From the NCBI GenBank assembly GCA_002429115.1, contig DIYS01000209.1:43741-107740 (forward strand): DNA of 64,000 nt. The letters are read 5' to 3'. Under the pieces are notes generated by a model. The model was not told the DNA's origin, made no database searches, and saw nothing but the letters and a program-made list of their open reading frames with translations. Numbering within the stretch: position 1 is the stretch's first letter; every line of letters starts with the position of its first letter. This document shows positions 1-8,973 of the stretch, one piece after another. A program made the translations under genes and the position numbers. This stretch comes from Saccharicrinis sp. UBA6048 (lineage in GTDB: Bacteria > Bacteroidota > Bacteroidia > Bacteroidales > Marinilabiliaceae).

Positions 1-996
1 ATCCATGCCTTCTTCAACCTGTCCCGACATTACTTTAAAGTAGGAAACTTCACCCAAGTGCGGTTCAATACTGGTTTTAAATACGAATAACGAAGTAGGT
101 CCATCCGGATTGTAAGGTACTTCTGTGCCATCATTCGTTGTAGGAACTGGCATTTCTGATACGTTAGGCACAACATTACCCAGGAATTCCATTAATCGGC
201 GACCACCCATATCTTTTTTAGCCGATACACAGAAAACAGGGAACATATCCCGGGCAATTAGCCCTTTATGGATGCCCTGACGCATTTGATCTTCATTTAA
301 TGTGCCTTCTTCAAAATAAAGTTCCATTAATGATTCATCATTTTCTGCTGCTGCTTCTACCAGGGTGTTGTGAAGTTCATCGGCTTTTTCTTTTTGATCA
401 GCCGGAATTTCAAGAATCTGTGGTTCGCCACCATCAGGTCCCCATTGGTACATCTTCATTTTCAGTACATCTACAACTGCATTGAAATCAGGGCCAACCG
501 CTACAGGATATTGCACAATCACCACCTTGTTGCCAAAAATGCTTGTTGCCTGCTCAATGGTTTGCTCAAAATTGGCCTTTTCATGGTCAAGCTGGTTGGC
601 CACAAAAATGACTGGCTTTTTATATTGATCCGTATATCTGAATAAATTTTCGGTACCAACTTCGACACCTTGTGTGGTGTTCAGAATCATTAAAGCTGTA
701 TCGGTAACATTTAATGAGGTAATGGCTCCTCCAATAAAATCATCAGACCCAGGGCAATCAATAATATTAAACTTGCGACCTAAATATTCAGTGAATAATA
801 CGGACGAAAAAACCGAGTAACCATATTCATGCTCAACTCGGTTATAATCTGAGACTGTATTATTACTTTCAACATCGCCTCTTCGTTTTATAACACCACC
901 TTCGAAAAGCACTGCTTCAGCGAGGGTGGTTTTGCCTGAGCCGCTGCCGCCAAGCAGGGCTAAATTTTTAATCTTATCAGCTTGGTATAATTTCAT
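1..996 (-). CDS. Elongation factor G-like translational GTPase (partial, N-terminal 332 residues)
   Basis: The reading frame starts at the ATG at 994-996 and runs off the left edge without a stop, so only the N-terminal part is present. The translation has a P-loop GGSGSGKT near residues 16-23, a G3 motif DCPG near 80-83 and a G4-type NQLD near 135. The P-loop and NQLD differ from canonical EF-G (AHIDAGKT and NKxD). This matches the second EF-G-type GTPase common in Bacteroidota rather than the fusA copy of the ribosomal operon. Known family members are cytosolic, bind GTP and the ribosome, and are about 700 residues long. Whether this paralogue drives translocation, recycling or something else cannot be told here. 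It is divergent from the DUF190 gene across a 255-bp gap in which I see no clear promoter. Confidence 0.88.
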   Translation of the reverse strand, partial: MKLYQADKIKNLALLGGSGSGKTTLAEAVLFEGGVIKRRGDVESNNTVSDYNRVEHEYGYSVFSSVLFTEYLGRKFNIIDCPGSDDFIGGAITSLNVTDTALMILNTTQGVEVGTENLFRYTDQYKKPVIFVANQLDHEKANFEQTIEQATSIFGNKVVIVQYPVAVGPDFNAVVDVLKMKMYQWGPDGGEPQILEIPADQKEKADELHNTLVEAAAENDESLMELYFEEGTLNEDQMRQGIHKGLIARDMFPVFCVSAKKDMGGRRLMEFLGNVVPNVSEMPVPTTNDGTEVPYNPDGPTSLFVFKTSIEPHLGEVSYFKVMSGQVEEGMD

Positions 997-1251
997 AAAG
1001 CTTAATTTAAGAGTTTGTAAAATTTTAGGTAAATATGGGTGTCTGTAAAATTAGTAATATTTAGAAAAGAATCAAGTTAATGAGGCGCAAAGTAGCAAGG
1101 TGTTAGCTTATTTTTTCTGGATATAATTAAATGTGTAAATAGGACAAAAAAGTCTTTTAATTTAAGTTTATTTTATCCTTGTGTTAGCATTCAAGGTTGA
1201 AAATGCAAGTTATAATGCTTAATTTGATTGTTCATTTTTCAAATCCTTGCT

Positions 1252-1617
1252 ATGCTGTTAGAGGGAAATGCCCAAAAGCTAAAAGTCATTATTGGTGAAG
1301 ACGATCGTGTGTATCAACGCCCGTTGTACGAAGCCATCGTTTTTGCTGCTAAAAAGTATAAAATGGCAGGCGTCACCGTATATAATGGCCGATTATCATA
1401 TGGGGCCGAAAGCATTTTGAGCAACAGCAAAGTTTTTTCTTTATCTCCTGAACAACCAATAATCATCGAATTAGTTGATCGTTTTGAGCGAATCAGTAGC
1501 TTTGCAGAAATTGTAGTTAAATTGTTGGATAAAGCTAAAAGCGGAGGCATTATTTATACCGAAGATGTCAAAGTGCTTGCTTACGGTGGGGGCAGAGATA
1601 AAGAAGCGAAAAACTAA
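1252..1617 (+). CDS. DUF190 family PII-like protein
   Basis: A 121-residue protein with the DUF190 pattern: EGNAQKLKVIIGEDDR near the N-terminus, YEAIVFAAKKYKMAGVTVYNG, then IIIELVDRFERI. DUF190 proteins adopt a ferredoxin-like, PII-related fold and are often encoded beside fluoride channels (crcB); no channel gene is visible here. The frame is open to 1228, but family members begin a few residues before the EGxA segment, so the ATG at 1252 is preferred. It is followed 41 bp later by the phosphatase-like gene and may be cotranscribed with it. Ligand and role are unknown. Confidence 0.82.
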   Translation: MLLEGNAQKLKVIIGEDDRVYQRPLYEAIVFAAKKYKMAGVTVYNGRLSYGAESILSNSKVFSLSPEQPIIIELVDRFERISSFAEIVVKLLDKAKSGGIIYTEDVKVLAYGGGRDKEAKN

Positions 1618-1658
1618 CAATTCATTAATTTTAATAATCGTAGAGTAATTCTAACGCA

Positions 1659-3275
1659 ATGTTTAAACAAACTCTAAACATATTGCTGGCGCTATTGCTA
1701 TGTTTTAATACTGTAGCGTTTGCGCAAAAAGTGCCATCAAAACGACCAAAGCTGGTTGTTTTTATTATGGTGAATCAGCTTAATACGCATCAATTGGTTG
1801 CTTTTAAAGATCAGCTTTCGGACAATGGTCTTAAGCGACTTATAAATGGGGGCACTTATTATAGAAATGCTTCTTATCCGGCCGGCTCAACCTATTATGG
1901 GAGTAACCTGGCGACTATATATACAGGTGCTTATGCCTCTACGCATGGTATCGTGTCCGACTGGTGGTACGATCATTTAAGAGGGAAAGAGGTGAGTGCG
2001 GCTTATGGTGATCTGATATTAAATGAAGATGATAAAAGCCATTATCCGACAACAGATCGTTTGTTGACATCAACACTAACAGATGAATTGCAATGGATTA
2101 ATAACAGAACATCTAAAGTGGGCGCTATAGGGTTTAACAGTAATTACCTGATTTGGACCGGGGGGCACAATCCTGATCATCTATTCATGATCAATGATGA
2201 TACAGGAGCATTTAGTGTTGCAAATAAAAGTGACACGATTAGTTCTTTACTTGACTGGGTGGTTGATTTCAATGATAAAGAGCTGTTGCAGATGTATAGT
2301 AAACGTAGTTGGGGGCCTTTAAACAATCTGAACAGGTATTACCAGATGAAATATTTCAGCGAACAAAGGGGCGAGAGTAACGCATTTATGTATTCGCTCG
2401 AGCCACAAGAGGGCAAAGGAGCTTATATTCCTGTTGTGCATTCGCCTTTTGGAAATACACTGATTCATGATTTTGCCATGTCTTTAATTGTTAATGAAGA
2501 ATATGGTAAAGATGAGGCCACCGATGTGTTAACCTTGCATTTTACAACGCGATCAGTTCATGGAGATAAGTCTGGTGCATTCGATGCTGAAACCGAAGAC
2601 ATGATATTGCGCCTGGATATGGAAATTGCTTCTTTACTGAAGAAAATAGATAAAGAGGTTGGGCTGGAAAATACATTGGTTGTTACTACTTCTGTTGATG
2701 CTCCTGCACGCTCGATGGAAGAAAATAATGACCACCATATACCAACAGGTGTTTTTAACGGAAATAAGGCGTCTTCATTGCTAAACTTGTTTTTAATGGC
2801 TAAGTATGGGCAGGGGAAATGGGTGATGACTTACCATGATGTGCAAATATATTTGAATCGCGATTTGATAAAAAAACAAAAACTCGATATCAGAATCATT
2901 GAGCAGGAGGCGGCTCATTTTTTGCGAGATATGGAAGGAGTTGCTTTTGCAATACCTGTGTCTGAACTGCAGAATCTGCCTTCGGATATTACTTCCTTAA
3001 GGAGTTTAAAGCTTAATTATCATCCGATTCGCTCGGGCGATATTGTATTAAAGATTCAACCTGGCTGGGTTGAAGAGCTGGAGGACGGGCGAAAAATAAA
3101 TCGCTCGTGGAGTGCCACGCATATGCCGCTTATATTTTATGGCTGGAAAATTAAACACCAGGAAGTGTACGAATCGGTTCCGATGATTAATGTAGCGCCA
3201 ACCATTAGTTCGTTTCTTGAGATTCCCTTTCCAAACGGGTCGGAAGGAACTACATTGAAAGGCTTAATTGATTAG
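1659..3275 (+). CDS. Alkaline phosphatase superfamily protein, probably catalytically inactive
   Basis: A 538-residue exported protein; a signal peptide ends near residue 23 (AFAQ). The fold resembles PafA/nucleotide-pyrophosphatase-type alkaline phosphatases: the segments NGLKRLINGGTYYRNA, LATIYTGAYASTHGI and MILRLDMEIASLLKKID line up with conserved elements of that family. The residues that bind the two metals and form the nucleophile appear replaced. The usual VDQ is VNQ (near 38-40), the TAPGH nucleophile segment is YYGSN, the D-x3-H pair before LRLD is lost, and the ADHG motif reads SVDA. These alignments are by eye. If right, this is a pseudo-enzyme with a binding or structural role. 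Its 3' end overlaps the convergent GGGP synthase gene by 4 bp. Confidence 0.72.
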   Translation: MFKQTLNILLALLLCFNTVAFAQKVPSKRPKLVVFIMVNQLNTHQLVAFKDQLSDNGLKRLINGGTYYRNASYPAGSTYYGSNLATIYTGAYASTHGIVSDWWYDHLRGKEVSAAYGDLILNEDDKSHYPTTDRLLTSTLTDELQWINNRTSKVGAIGFNSNYLIWTGGHNPDHLFMINDDTGAFSVANKSDTISSLLDWVVDFNDKELLQMYSKRSWGPLNNLNRYYQMKYFSEQRGESNAFMYSLEPQEGKGAYIPVVHSPFGNTLIHDFAMSLIVNEEYGKDEATDVLTLHFTTRSVHGDKSGAFDAETEDMILRLDMEIASLLKKIDKEVGLENTLVVTTSVDAPARSMEENNDHHIPTGVFNGNKASSLLNLFLMAKYGQGKWVMTYHDVQIYLNRDLIKKQKLDIRIIEQEAAHFLRDMEGVAFAIPVSELQNLPSDITSLRSLKLNYHPIRSGDIVLKIQPGWVEELEDGRKINRSWSATHMPLIFYGWKIKHQEVYESVPMINVAPTISSFLEIPFPNGSEGTTLKGLID

Positions 3276-4003
3276 AAAGACTTGATGACATCGTGAAAGC
3301 CGGCAAGCAGTGAAATGTCTTTCTCCAGGGCACTTCCCACAACAATTATATCAGCACCGGCTTTGCATGCTTCTTTAATTTGTTCTTCTGTTCTTAAGCC
3401 ACCGCCGATCATTAGTGGAATATCCAGGTTGTGCTTAACGGATTCAATCATCGTGGTTGGGATGGGTTGACTCGCCCCACTACCGGCATCCATATATATC
3501 ATTTTCATACCCATGTATTGACCAGCTAAAGCAGTAGCAATGGCGATGTCCTGCTTGTCGTTTGGTATTGGGGCAGTTTGACTAATGTAATGAACTGAGG
3601 TGCTGCTGCCACCATCAATCAGCATGTAACCTGTAGAGATTGCTTCGATTCCGTAGGCTTTGATAAAAGGTGCTGCTGTAACGTGATGGCTGATCAGAAA
3701 TTCAGGGTTACGACCAGAAATCAACGACAAGAGCAGTAAGGCATCAATGTCTTTGCACAAGTGTGATGATGACCCCGGGTATAGAATCACTGGTACTGAA
3801 ATAACTTCTTTTAATTTCTGAATAAACACACCTGTATCCATACTGATAAGACTACCTCCGATTAATAATAAATCGGGTTTTACCTCATTTAGTATATTCT
3901 CCAGCTCGTCCAGTTTATCCAAAGGAAACTTGTCCGGATCGATTAAGAAAGCAAGCTGCTTTTCCTTGTTATTATATTTCGATAATATCTGATTGTAAAT
4001 CAT
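3272..4003 (-). CDS. Geranylgeranylglyceryl/heptaprenylglyceryl phosphate synthase family protein
   Basis: A 243-residue TIM-barrel protein of the PcrB/GGGPS family, which joins a long polyprenyl diphosphate to sn-glycerol-1-phosphate. Supporting motifs are FLIDPDKF at the start, LLIGGSLIS, VILYPGSSS, YMDAGSGAS and the phosphate-binding GGGLRTEEQ followed by GADIIVVGSA. The length is normal. It is the last gene of the minus-strand operon that begins with ssb, 10 bp after the phosphopantetheinyl transferase gene. In Bacteria such enzymes occur in Bacteroidota and Firmicutes; the product and fate of the ether lipid in Bacteroidota are not well known. Prenyl chain length cannot be read from this sequence with confidence. 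Confidence 0.9.
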   Translation of the reverse strand: MIYNQILSKYNNKEKQLAFLIDPDKFPLDKLDELENILNEVKPDLLLIGGSLISMDTGVFIQKLKEVISVPVILYPGSSSHLCKDIDALLLLSLISGRNPEFLISHHVTAAPFIKAYGIEAISTGYMLIDGGSSTSVHYISQTAPIPNDKQDIAIATALAGQYMGMKMIYMDAGSGASQPIPTTMIESVKHNLDIPLMIGGGLRTEEQIKEACKAGADIIVVGSALEKDISLLAGFHDVIKSF

Positions 4004-4013
4004 TACGGTGGTG

Positions 4014-4634
4014 TTAGCAGAAAACGAGTGTAAAGTGTTCGTTCTGAATATATCTTAAGCTGGAATCCATCATCCGACCCTCATTGATAAAGTTACAATG
4101 TAGCTCTTTTTGCTCGCTTATTTTAAAAGGATGAACGATAAACTGATCCTTAAAAATCACCCCTTCAATATTATAGAGCTTATATAAGGCCTCCTTGGCG
4201 CTCCAGATAATGGTCAGGTAATTAAGTAATTTGGCTTCATCGATGTATTCCGACTCAATCGGATGAATAAAGCGTTTGGCTACTTTCCGAATTCGCTCTG
4301 AGCATATTTCGATATCCAATGCTGTAGGGTTTGTTGAAACGCTTACAGCTACAAATCCAAAGGTATGAGAAATACTGATATATTTACTCTTGTCTTGTAG
4401 CGATGGCTTGCCATTATTGTCATAGACAATATTCGGGTACTTATCAAGGATTAGTTGTAGAAGTAATCGGGCAGCCAGCCATTCCTGTTTTCGTCTGTCA
4501 AGTTTAAAATTGTTGACAGTTTTCAGGTCTGTCTCAGAAATATCCAGTTGAGATCGAAGTTGTTGACTTGATTCTTCAACTTTCCATATGGCAACTAAGG
4601 TGTCGTTGGAGTTATAGGTCTCAAATAATGGCAT
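4014..4634 (-). CDS. 4'-phosphopantetheinyl transferase superfamily protein (Sfp type)
   Basis: A 206-residue protein with the two Sfp-type signatures: SISHTFGFVAVSVS followed by ALDIEIC (the acidic Mg/CoA-binding residues) and IWSAKEALYKLY (the WxxKEA motif). These enzymes move the phosphopantetheine arm of CoA onto a serine of carrier proteins. The target is unknown; no carrier protein or synthase is encoded nearby, so it could serve fatty-acid ACP or another carrier elsewhere. Its start lies 6 bp after the gldD stop, which suggests cotranscription with gldE-gldD. The start is the ATG at 4632-4634. Confidence 0.85.
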   Translation of the reverse strand: MPLFETYNSNDTLVAIWKVEESSQQLRSQLDISETDLKTVNNFKLDRRKQEWLAARLLLQLILDKYPNIVYDNNGKPSLQDKSKYISISHTFGFVAVSVSTNPTALDIEICSERIRKVAKRFIHPIESEYIDEAKLLNYLTIIWSAKEALYKLYNIEGVIFKDQFIVHPFKISEQKELHCNFINEGRMMDSSLRYIQNEHFTLVFC

Positions 4635-4640
4635 ATCAAC

Positions 4641-5219
4641 TTAGTTACTCCATTTTAATGTTTCCATTAATCGAATGACATCTTTGTGAACAAATGAAAT
4701 GACCGGGGCTAAACTATCCTTGTTAGGAACCGCATTAAAATACACTGATCCTCTAATAAAGTGCTTAAGGCTGTCTGTTGCAAAAAACTGCATCGGGGAA
4801 GCTGCATTTCCCTTAATTTCATATAGAATGCCTGTTACATTATTGTCAGGACTTTGAAATAGGCGTTCATTAATGGCATCGGCTTTAATGGCGTGTTTGT
4901 AAGCAAATTTCCTGCTGTCTTCCAAGAGTGCATAAAGATTATCGTTTACAGGCTTATAGCTTATATGAATTTTGCCATTGAGCTTTTTGTAGTCGATGTT
5001 AATCCAATAAGGCTCAGTCGTTCCTGTTGAGTCAGGCTCGATGGCCACATACTTTGGATGTTCAAAATTATATGGATAACCCAGGTTGAGTTGTTGGTAT
5101 TCTTTTTCTGGTAAATCAATTCGAAAATAGCCCCTTGGTTTAGGTGTATGGTTCTGTTTGCAGGCAGACGCCATAAAGATTACTACCACTATTAAGCATA
5201 AAACGACAGCACTTTTCAT
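4641..5219 (-). CDS. gldD: Gliding motility lipoprotein GldD
   Basis: A 192-residue lipoprotein. The N-terminus is a short hydrophobic segment ending in ASAC, a lipobox, followed by a tail with basic and proline residues rather than acidic ones. The body has the GldD pattern PRGYFRIDLPEKEYQ, EPYWINIDYKKLNGKIHISYKP and FIRGSVYFNAVPNKDSLAPV. GldD is a periplasm-facing lipoprotein needed for gliding in Flavobacterium and is often conserved in non-gliding Bacteroidota. It sits 3 bp after gldE, a gene order conserved in the phylum. No other gliding or type IX secretion genes are in the window. Confidence 0.93.
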   Translation of the reverse strand: MKSAVVLCLIVVVIFMASACKQNHTPKPRGYFRIDLPEKEYQQLNLGYPYNFEHPKYVAIEPDSTGTTEPYWINIDYKKLNGKIHISYKPVNDNLYALLEDSRKFAYKHAIKADAINERLFQSPDNNVTGILYEIKGNAASPMQFFATDSLKHFIRGSVYFNAVPNKDSLAPVISFVHKDVIRLMETLKWSN

Positions 5220-5222
5220 CCC

Positions 5223-6545
5223 CTAATTTTTTAATTCGAATTTAACTTTTTTAATTCGTCTGTTATCAGCTGCATCAATTGTAAAAACACAACTCTTATA
5301 CTCTATGACTTCGTGTTTAGCCGGTATTTCACCCTTAAGTTCAAGTATTAATCCACCCAGTGTTTCCGCTTCGCCTCTCACCTCAGAGAACATCTCTTCA
5401 TCTGTGTCGGTCACTTTATGGAAGTCATTAAGAAGAATCTTGGCCTCAAAGATGTAAGTTCCATCTTGTAGCTTGGTGTAAAACTCTTCTTCCGAATCAA
5501 GCTCATCACTTATGTCACCAACAATTTCTTCCAAAATATCTTCTAAGGTGACAATACCCATGGTACCACCATACTCATCAACCACAATGGCCATATGGAT
5601 TTTTTGGGATTGAAATTCTTCCAGAAGATCATTTATCATTTTGGTTTCAGGAACATAATAGGCTTTGCGTATAAGGTTTTGCCACTCAAAGTCTTCTCCC
5701 TGGTTAAGGTGAGAAAGTAAATCCTTCACATACAAGATGCCCTTAACATTATCGGGAGTTTCTTCAAAAACCGGTATGCGTGAATAGCCCGAGTCGATAA
5801 TAACCTGAAGTACCTTATTGTAATGGCTTTTAATCTCTACATCAATGACATCCACTCTGGCAGTCATAATTTCTGAAACATCAATATTTCCAAACTTAAC
5901 GATGCCTTCAAGTATTTCTTTTTCTTCTGAAATATCGCTGCCGGTAAGCTCCAGTGCATGCGAAATATCATCCATCGATAGGTTTCTTACTTTTCGGGAG
6001 ATGCGCTTATTGACAATGTTGGTTGATTTGGTAAGAATTAAGCTAAGTGGTTTTAACAGGCGTGTTAATATATGCAATGGATACGCCATGAATCCGGCAA
6101 ATTTTCGAGCCGATTGTGAGGCATATACTTTTGGTAATATCTCCCCAAAGAAGAGAATGATACCCGTAATAAAAATAATCTCGAATATAAATTTGATGGT
6201 GGCGTTACTACCAAAATCAACCAATTCGCTTGCAATAAATGATGTTAAAATTACAATAGCAACGTTGACAAAGTTATTGCTGATCAATATGGTAGCAAGA
6301 AGTGTTTCTTTATCTTTTAAGTGCTTAATAATTAATTTACCCCGCTTGTTTTCCTGTTCTTTTATGGTTTTTAAATCATTGGGTTCCAATGAGAAAAAAG
6401 CGACTTCAGAACCTGATATCATTGCTGAGCAAAGTAGTAGAATAGCATTTACAATGATGGCAATCAGGGTGCCTATTGTGAAAGGTAAAAAATCCAGCCC
6501 TGCGGAGCTGGAAAATTGTATAAGGCTAATACTGTCCGTTTCCAA
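5223..6545 (-). CDS. gldE: GldE, CNNM/CorC-type membrane protein with CBS domains
   Basis: A 440-residue protein. An N-terminal DUF21/CNNM membrane domain with several hydrophobic segments (residues about 20-190, including [16 protein letters not shown]) is followed by a CBS pair (about 210-335, with [12 protein letters not shown] and [29 protein letters not shown] read in pieces) and a C-terminal CorC/HlyC domain. It matches GldE of the gldE-gldD pair; relatives include CorC-like metal transport proteins. The start is unusual: a stop codon immediately precedes a TTG at 6543-6545 and no ATG occurs before the first membrane segment, so TTG is the likely start. The gene follows ssb by 24 bp. 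Confidence 0.92.
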   Translation of the reverse strand: METDSISLIQFSSSAGLDFLPFTIGTLIAIIVNAILLLCSAMISGSEVAFFSLEPNDLKTIKEQENKRGKLIIKHLKDKETLLATILISNNFVNVAIVILTSFIASELVDFGSNATIKFIFEIIFITGIILFFGEILPKVYASQSARKFAGFMAYPLHILTRLLKPLSLILTKSTNIVNKRISRKVRNLSMDDISHALELTGSDISEEKEILEGIVKFGNIDVSEIMTARVDVIDVEIKSHYNKVLQVIIDSGYSRIPVFEETPDNVKGILYVKDLLSHLNQGEDFEWQNLIRKAYYVPETKMINDLLEEFQSQKIHMAIVVDEYGGTMGIVTLEDILEEIVGDISDELDSEEEFYTKLQDGTYIFEAKILLNDFHKVTDTDEEMFSEVRGEAETLGGLILELKGEIPAKHEVIEYKSCVFTIDAADNRRIKKVKFELKN

Positions 6546-6569
6546 TTAAATAAAATTTAAGGTTTTAAA

Positions 6570-7043
6570 TTAGAAAGGTAAGTCGTCGGTTTCATCATTT
6601 CCTAGGAAAGTATCTTCCTGTGAAGTGTTCGCTGCAGTTGTGCTTGGTGATTGCGTTTGAGTATTGCCCATTGGTGCAGCTGGCTGGCTTGATGATCCCG
6701 GATTGTCTGACTTTTTTCCTAATAATTGAAGGTTATCAACAAATACCTCTGTAGTGTAGCGTTTATTTCCATCTTTATCGTCATAAGATCGTGTTCTTAG
6801 CTTACCTTCAATGTAAATCTGGCTGCCTTTTTTAACGTAGTTTTCAACAACTTTGGCAAGTCCTCTCCAAACAACAATGTTATGCCATTCGGTTCTGTCA
6901 GGTATCGTTTGTCCATCGCGCGAAGTAAAACCTCTTTCTGTAGTAGCCAATGTGAAATTTGCTACCGCAACATCGTTGTCTAAATATCTTACTTCAGGAT
7001 CTTTACCTACATTTCCTACCAGAATTACTTTGTTAACCGACAT
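6570..7043 (-). CDS. ssb: Single-stranded DNA-binding protein
   Basis: A 157-residue protein with an N-terminal OB fold (about 1-110: NKVILVGNVGKDPEVRY, TEWHNIVVWRGLAKVVENYV, GSQIYIEGKLRTRSYDDKDG), a flexible Ser/Thr/Gln-rich linker and an acidic C-terminal tip DDLPF, which in known SSBs recruits partner proteins. It binds ssDNA as a tetramer during replication, repair and recombination. It is the first gene of the operon running through gldE, gldD, the transferase and the GGGP synthase gene. A promoter with good Bacteroidota consensus lies upstream at 7098-7127. Confidence 0.96.
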   Translation of the reverse strand: MSVNKVILVGNVGKDPEVRYLDNDVAVANFTLATTERGFTSRDGQTIPDRTEWHNIVVWRGLAKVVENYVKKGSQIYIEGKLRTRSYDDKDGNKRYTTEVFVDNLQLLGKKSDNPGSSSQPAAPMGNTQTQSPSTTAANTSQEDTFLGNDETDDLPF

Positions 7044-7097
7044 GGATTATTTTTTTTATGTTATGGATTTTAAAAATACAAAACTTTAATACTAAAA

Positions 7098-7127
7098 CAA
7101 AGGTAGCTTATTTGCAGTGCTATTCAA
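7098..7127 (-). promoter_or_regulatory. Promoter of the ssb-gldE-gldD operon
   Basis: On the minus strand the -7 element TACCTTTG (7105 to 7098) is preceded, 19 bp upstream, by TTG (7127 to 7125). This fits the Bacteroidota consensus TTG-N19-TAnnTTTG, and the same element with the same spacing precedes ung. It lies about 55 bp upstream of the ssb ATG. Confidence 0.7.
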
Positions 7128-7253
7128 GCTATCTTATTAATAATTGATACAAACTGTCAGTTGCTCCATCTATTAAGCGTGCAAATGTATTTACACCAGA
7201 TTTGCCATGTTGTATATTCATTATTCAGTTTCACTAATCAAAATACAAAGATC

Positions 7254-7778
7254 ATGGAAAAACTTAATTTAAAGAGTCTGGTAATTCTGCTTATTGCTGC
7301 AATGGCAATGTTTTGTGTATCATGCAATGATGAGGATGATGATAATGATGGTGTCACCGCATCTGAGATTGTTGGTGTTTGGACGGTAAGTAATGTAGAA
7401 GGGGATATCGAGATTAATGGCATCTCTTTTATGGATTACCTGATTGATCTATTAGGAATGACTCAGGAAGAAGCGGAGGACGCTCTGGAAGAAATGTTAG
7501 AAGATTTTCCGGCTTCCGGCACCATCACAATGAATGCTGATGGTACTTATAACTCAAACTTTAATGATGAGGTTGATTCAGGTACGTGGCACCTGAGTGC
7601 TAATGGAAAAGTTTTGACCATTGATAAAGATACTGAAGATGAAATGGTGTTTGATGTAACCACATTGACGAACTCAAAGTTGGTTATTGAAGCAACTGAA
7701 ACCGAACATGTGGATATGAATGATGATATGGTGGATGAATTGCTTGAGGTTACTGTGATAATGACTTTTACAAAGTGA
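7254..7778 (+). CDS. Small lipocalin-like lipoprotein, probably surface-exposed
   Basis: A 174-residue lipoprotein: a hydrophobic signal ends in CVSC, and the mature N-terminus CNDEDDDNDG is strongly acidic. Such acidic tails after the lipid cysteine act as a lipoprotein export signal for the cell surface in Bacteroides and Capnocytophaga. The rest has EIVGVWTVSNVEG, GTITMNADGTYNS and SGTWHLSANGKVLTID, typical of the small lipocalin-like beta-barrel families of Bacteroidota. The ATG at 7254 is chosen because the signal peptide begins there, although the frame is open to 7161. It stands alone on the plus strand between ssb and mutY, interrupting an otherwise conserved order. No ligand can be named. 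Confidence 0.75.
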   Translation: MEKLNLKSLVILLIAAMAMFCVSCNDEDDDNDGVTASEIVGVWTVSNVEGDIEINGISFMDYLIDLLGMTQEEAEDALEEMLEDFPASGTITMNADGTYNSNFNDEVDSGTWHLSANGKVLTIDKDTEDEMVFDVTTLTNSKLVIEATETEHVDMNDDMVDELLEVTVIMTFTK

Positions 7779-7840
7779 TGGGGATATCCAGTGTATAATC
7801 TCGTTTGTCGAGCTAAGTCGGCAAAGAACAATATTTATAT

Positions 7841-7880
7841 AACCCGAGGTCAACATAAAAAATTAAGTCGATCCCGGGTT
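7841..7880. terminator. Possible bidirectional terminator between the lipoprotein gene and mutY
   Basis: AACCCGAGGTC (7841-7851) can pair with GATCCCGGGTT (7870-7880) with one mismatch and one G-U pair. The loop is long (18 nt) and rich in A/T, and the flanks are T- or A-rich. It sits in the 148-bp gap between two convergent genes. Its imperfect stem makes this a moderate call. Confidence 0.4.
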
Positions 7881-7926
7881 TATATTAGGTCACGGTTCTG
7901 TTTTTTTTAGGTGGGCAAGGAGGCTA

Positions 7927-8958
7927 TTAATTGTCGGTAATGGGAAACTTTATTTTCTTAAAGAAATCAACAATTAGTTGAGGGAAGGCATGTTTTTCAA
8001 TGTCATCTATTTCAACTCTTAAAAACTTATAGCTCATCTGCTCCAATAACTTTGGAGAGGCAGAATAAAAATACGTCTCAATCTCTTGGTGACTTAATAT
8101 ATGCTTCCGCTTGTCAAGGAGTGTTAGTGGAATTTCATTAATCTTCTCAATTGGTGATATTTCCTCGTCGTTTTCAATGAGAGGTAATTGATAAAGATTC
8201 TTCCAGATGTCGTTGCCCTCACGTTTTTGTATATATAAATGATCATCTTCAATGATGAAAAAGTAATGAAAGTAGCGTTTTCGTTTCTTTAGCTTTTTCG
8301 CTTTAATTGGTAGTTCAGAGATAGTTGATTGGCCTAAAGCCATACAGTCTCTGTTAAAAGGACACTTATCACATTCTGGGTTTGATGGTCGGCAAATCAG
8401 TGCTCCAAACTCCATCATTGCCTGATTATGGTCGCCCGGATGACTTGTGTTTAGCAATTCATTGGCCAAAAGGGTGAATGCTTTCTGGCCTTTGGAGGTG
8501 TCAATGGGTGTATCTAAATTGTATAATCGGGATAAAAAACGATACACATTACCGTCGACCGCCGCATGTGGTAAACTAAAACAAATGGAAGAAATGGCTG
8601 CGGCTGTATAAGGGCCAATGCCTTTAAGTGCTAATATTGATTTATAATCAGAAGGAAAAATGCCATTGTATTTAGAGCAAACCTCTTTAGCAGTGGCGTG
8701 CAGATTGCGTGCTCTTGAATAATAGCCCAATCCTTGCCATAGTTTCAGTACGTTATCTTCAGAGGCATTGGCAAGGTCCCTGACAGTTGGGTAAGTGTCA
8801 ATGAATTTATGGTAGTAACTGGTGCCTTGTATCACCTGGGTTTGTTGCAGAATGATTTCAGAAAGCCAGATTTTATATGGCTCTTTGGTGTTGCGCCAAG
8901 GCAGCTCCCTTTTGTTATGTTTGTACCAATGATGTAATTGATGAGCGAAATCGGTCAT
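7927..8958 (-). CDS. mutY: A/G-specific adenine glycosylase
   Basis: A 343-residue MutY. The helix-hairpin-helix glycosylase domain has LPWRNTKEPYKIWLSEIILQQT, GLGYYSRARNLH, the hairpin LKGIGPYTAAAI and DGNVYRFLSRL. A 4Fe-4S cluster motif follows (C-x6-C-x2-C-x5-C in CRPSNPECDKCPFNRDC). The C-terminal part is the NUDIX-like domain that reads 8-oxoguanine. It removes adenine mispaired with 8-oxoG. The frame extends to a TTG at 8976, but a -7 element overlaps that position, so the ATG at 8956-8958 is chosen. It is divergent from the HU gene. Confidence 0.95.
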   Translation of the reverse strand: MTDFAHQLHHWYKHNKRELPWRNTKEPYKIWLSEIILQQTQVIQGTSYYHKFIDTYPTVRDLANASEDNVLKLWQGLGYYSRARNLHATAKEVCSKYNGIFPSDYKSILALKGIGPYTAAAISSICFSLPHAAVDGNVYRFLSRLYNLDTPIDTSKGQKAFTLLANELLNTSHPGDHNQAMMEFGALICRPSNPECDKCPFNRDCMALGQSTISELPIKAKKLKKRKRYFHYFFIIEDDHLYIQKREGNDIWKNLYQLPLIENDEEISPIEKINEIPLTLLDKRKHILSHQEIETYFYSASPKLLEQMSYKFLRVEIDDIEKHAFPQLIVDFFKKIKFPITDN

Positions 8959-8973
8959 TATTAATTTTTTATG

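Noticed and set aside
5845..6549. 234-codon open frame on the plus strand opposite gldE
   Set aside because: It is antisense to a well-conserved gene, its translation resembles no family, and it arises from the codon pattern of gldE. The same applies to the plus-strand frames opposite PiT (38872-39240) and the receptor (35978-36394).
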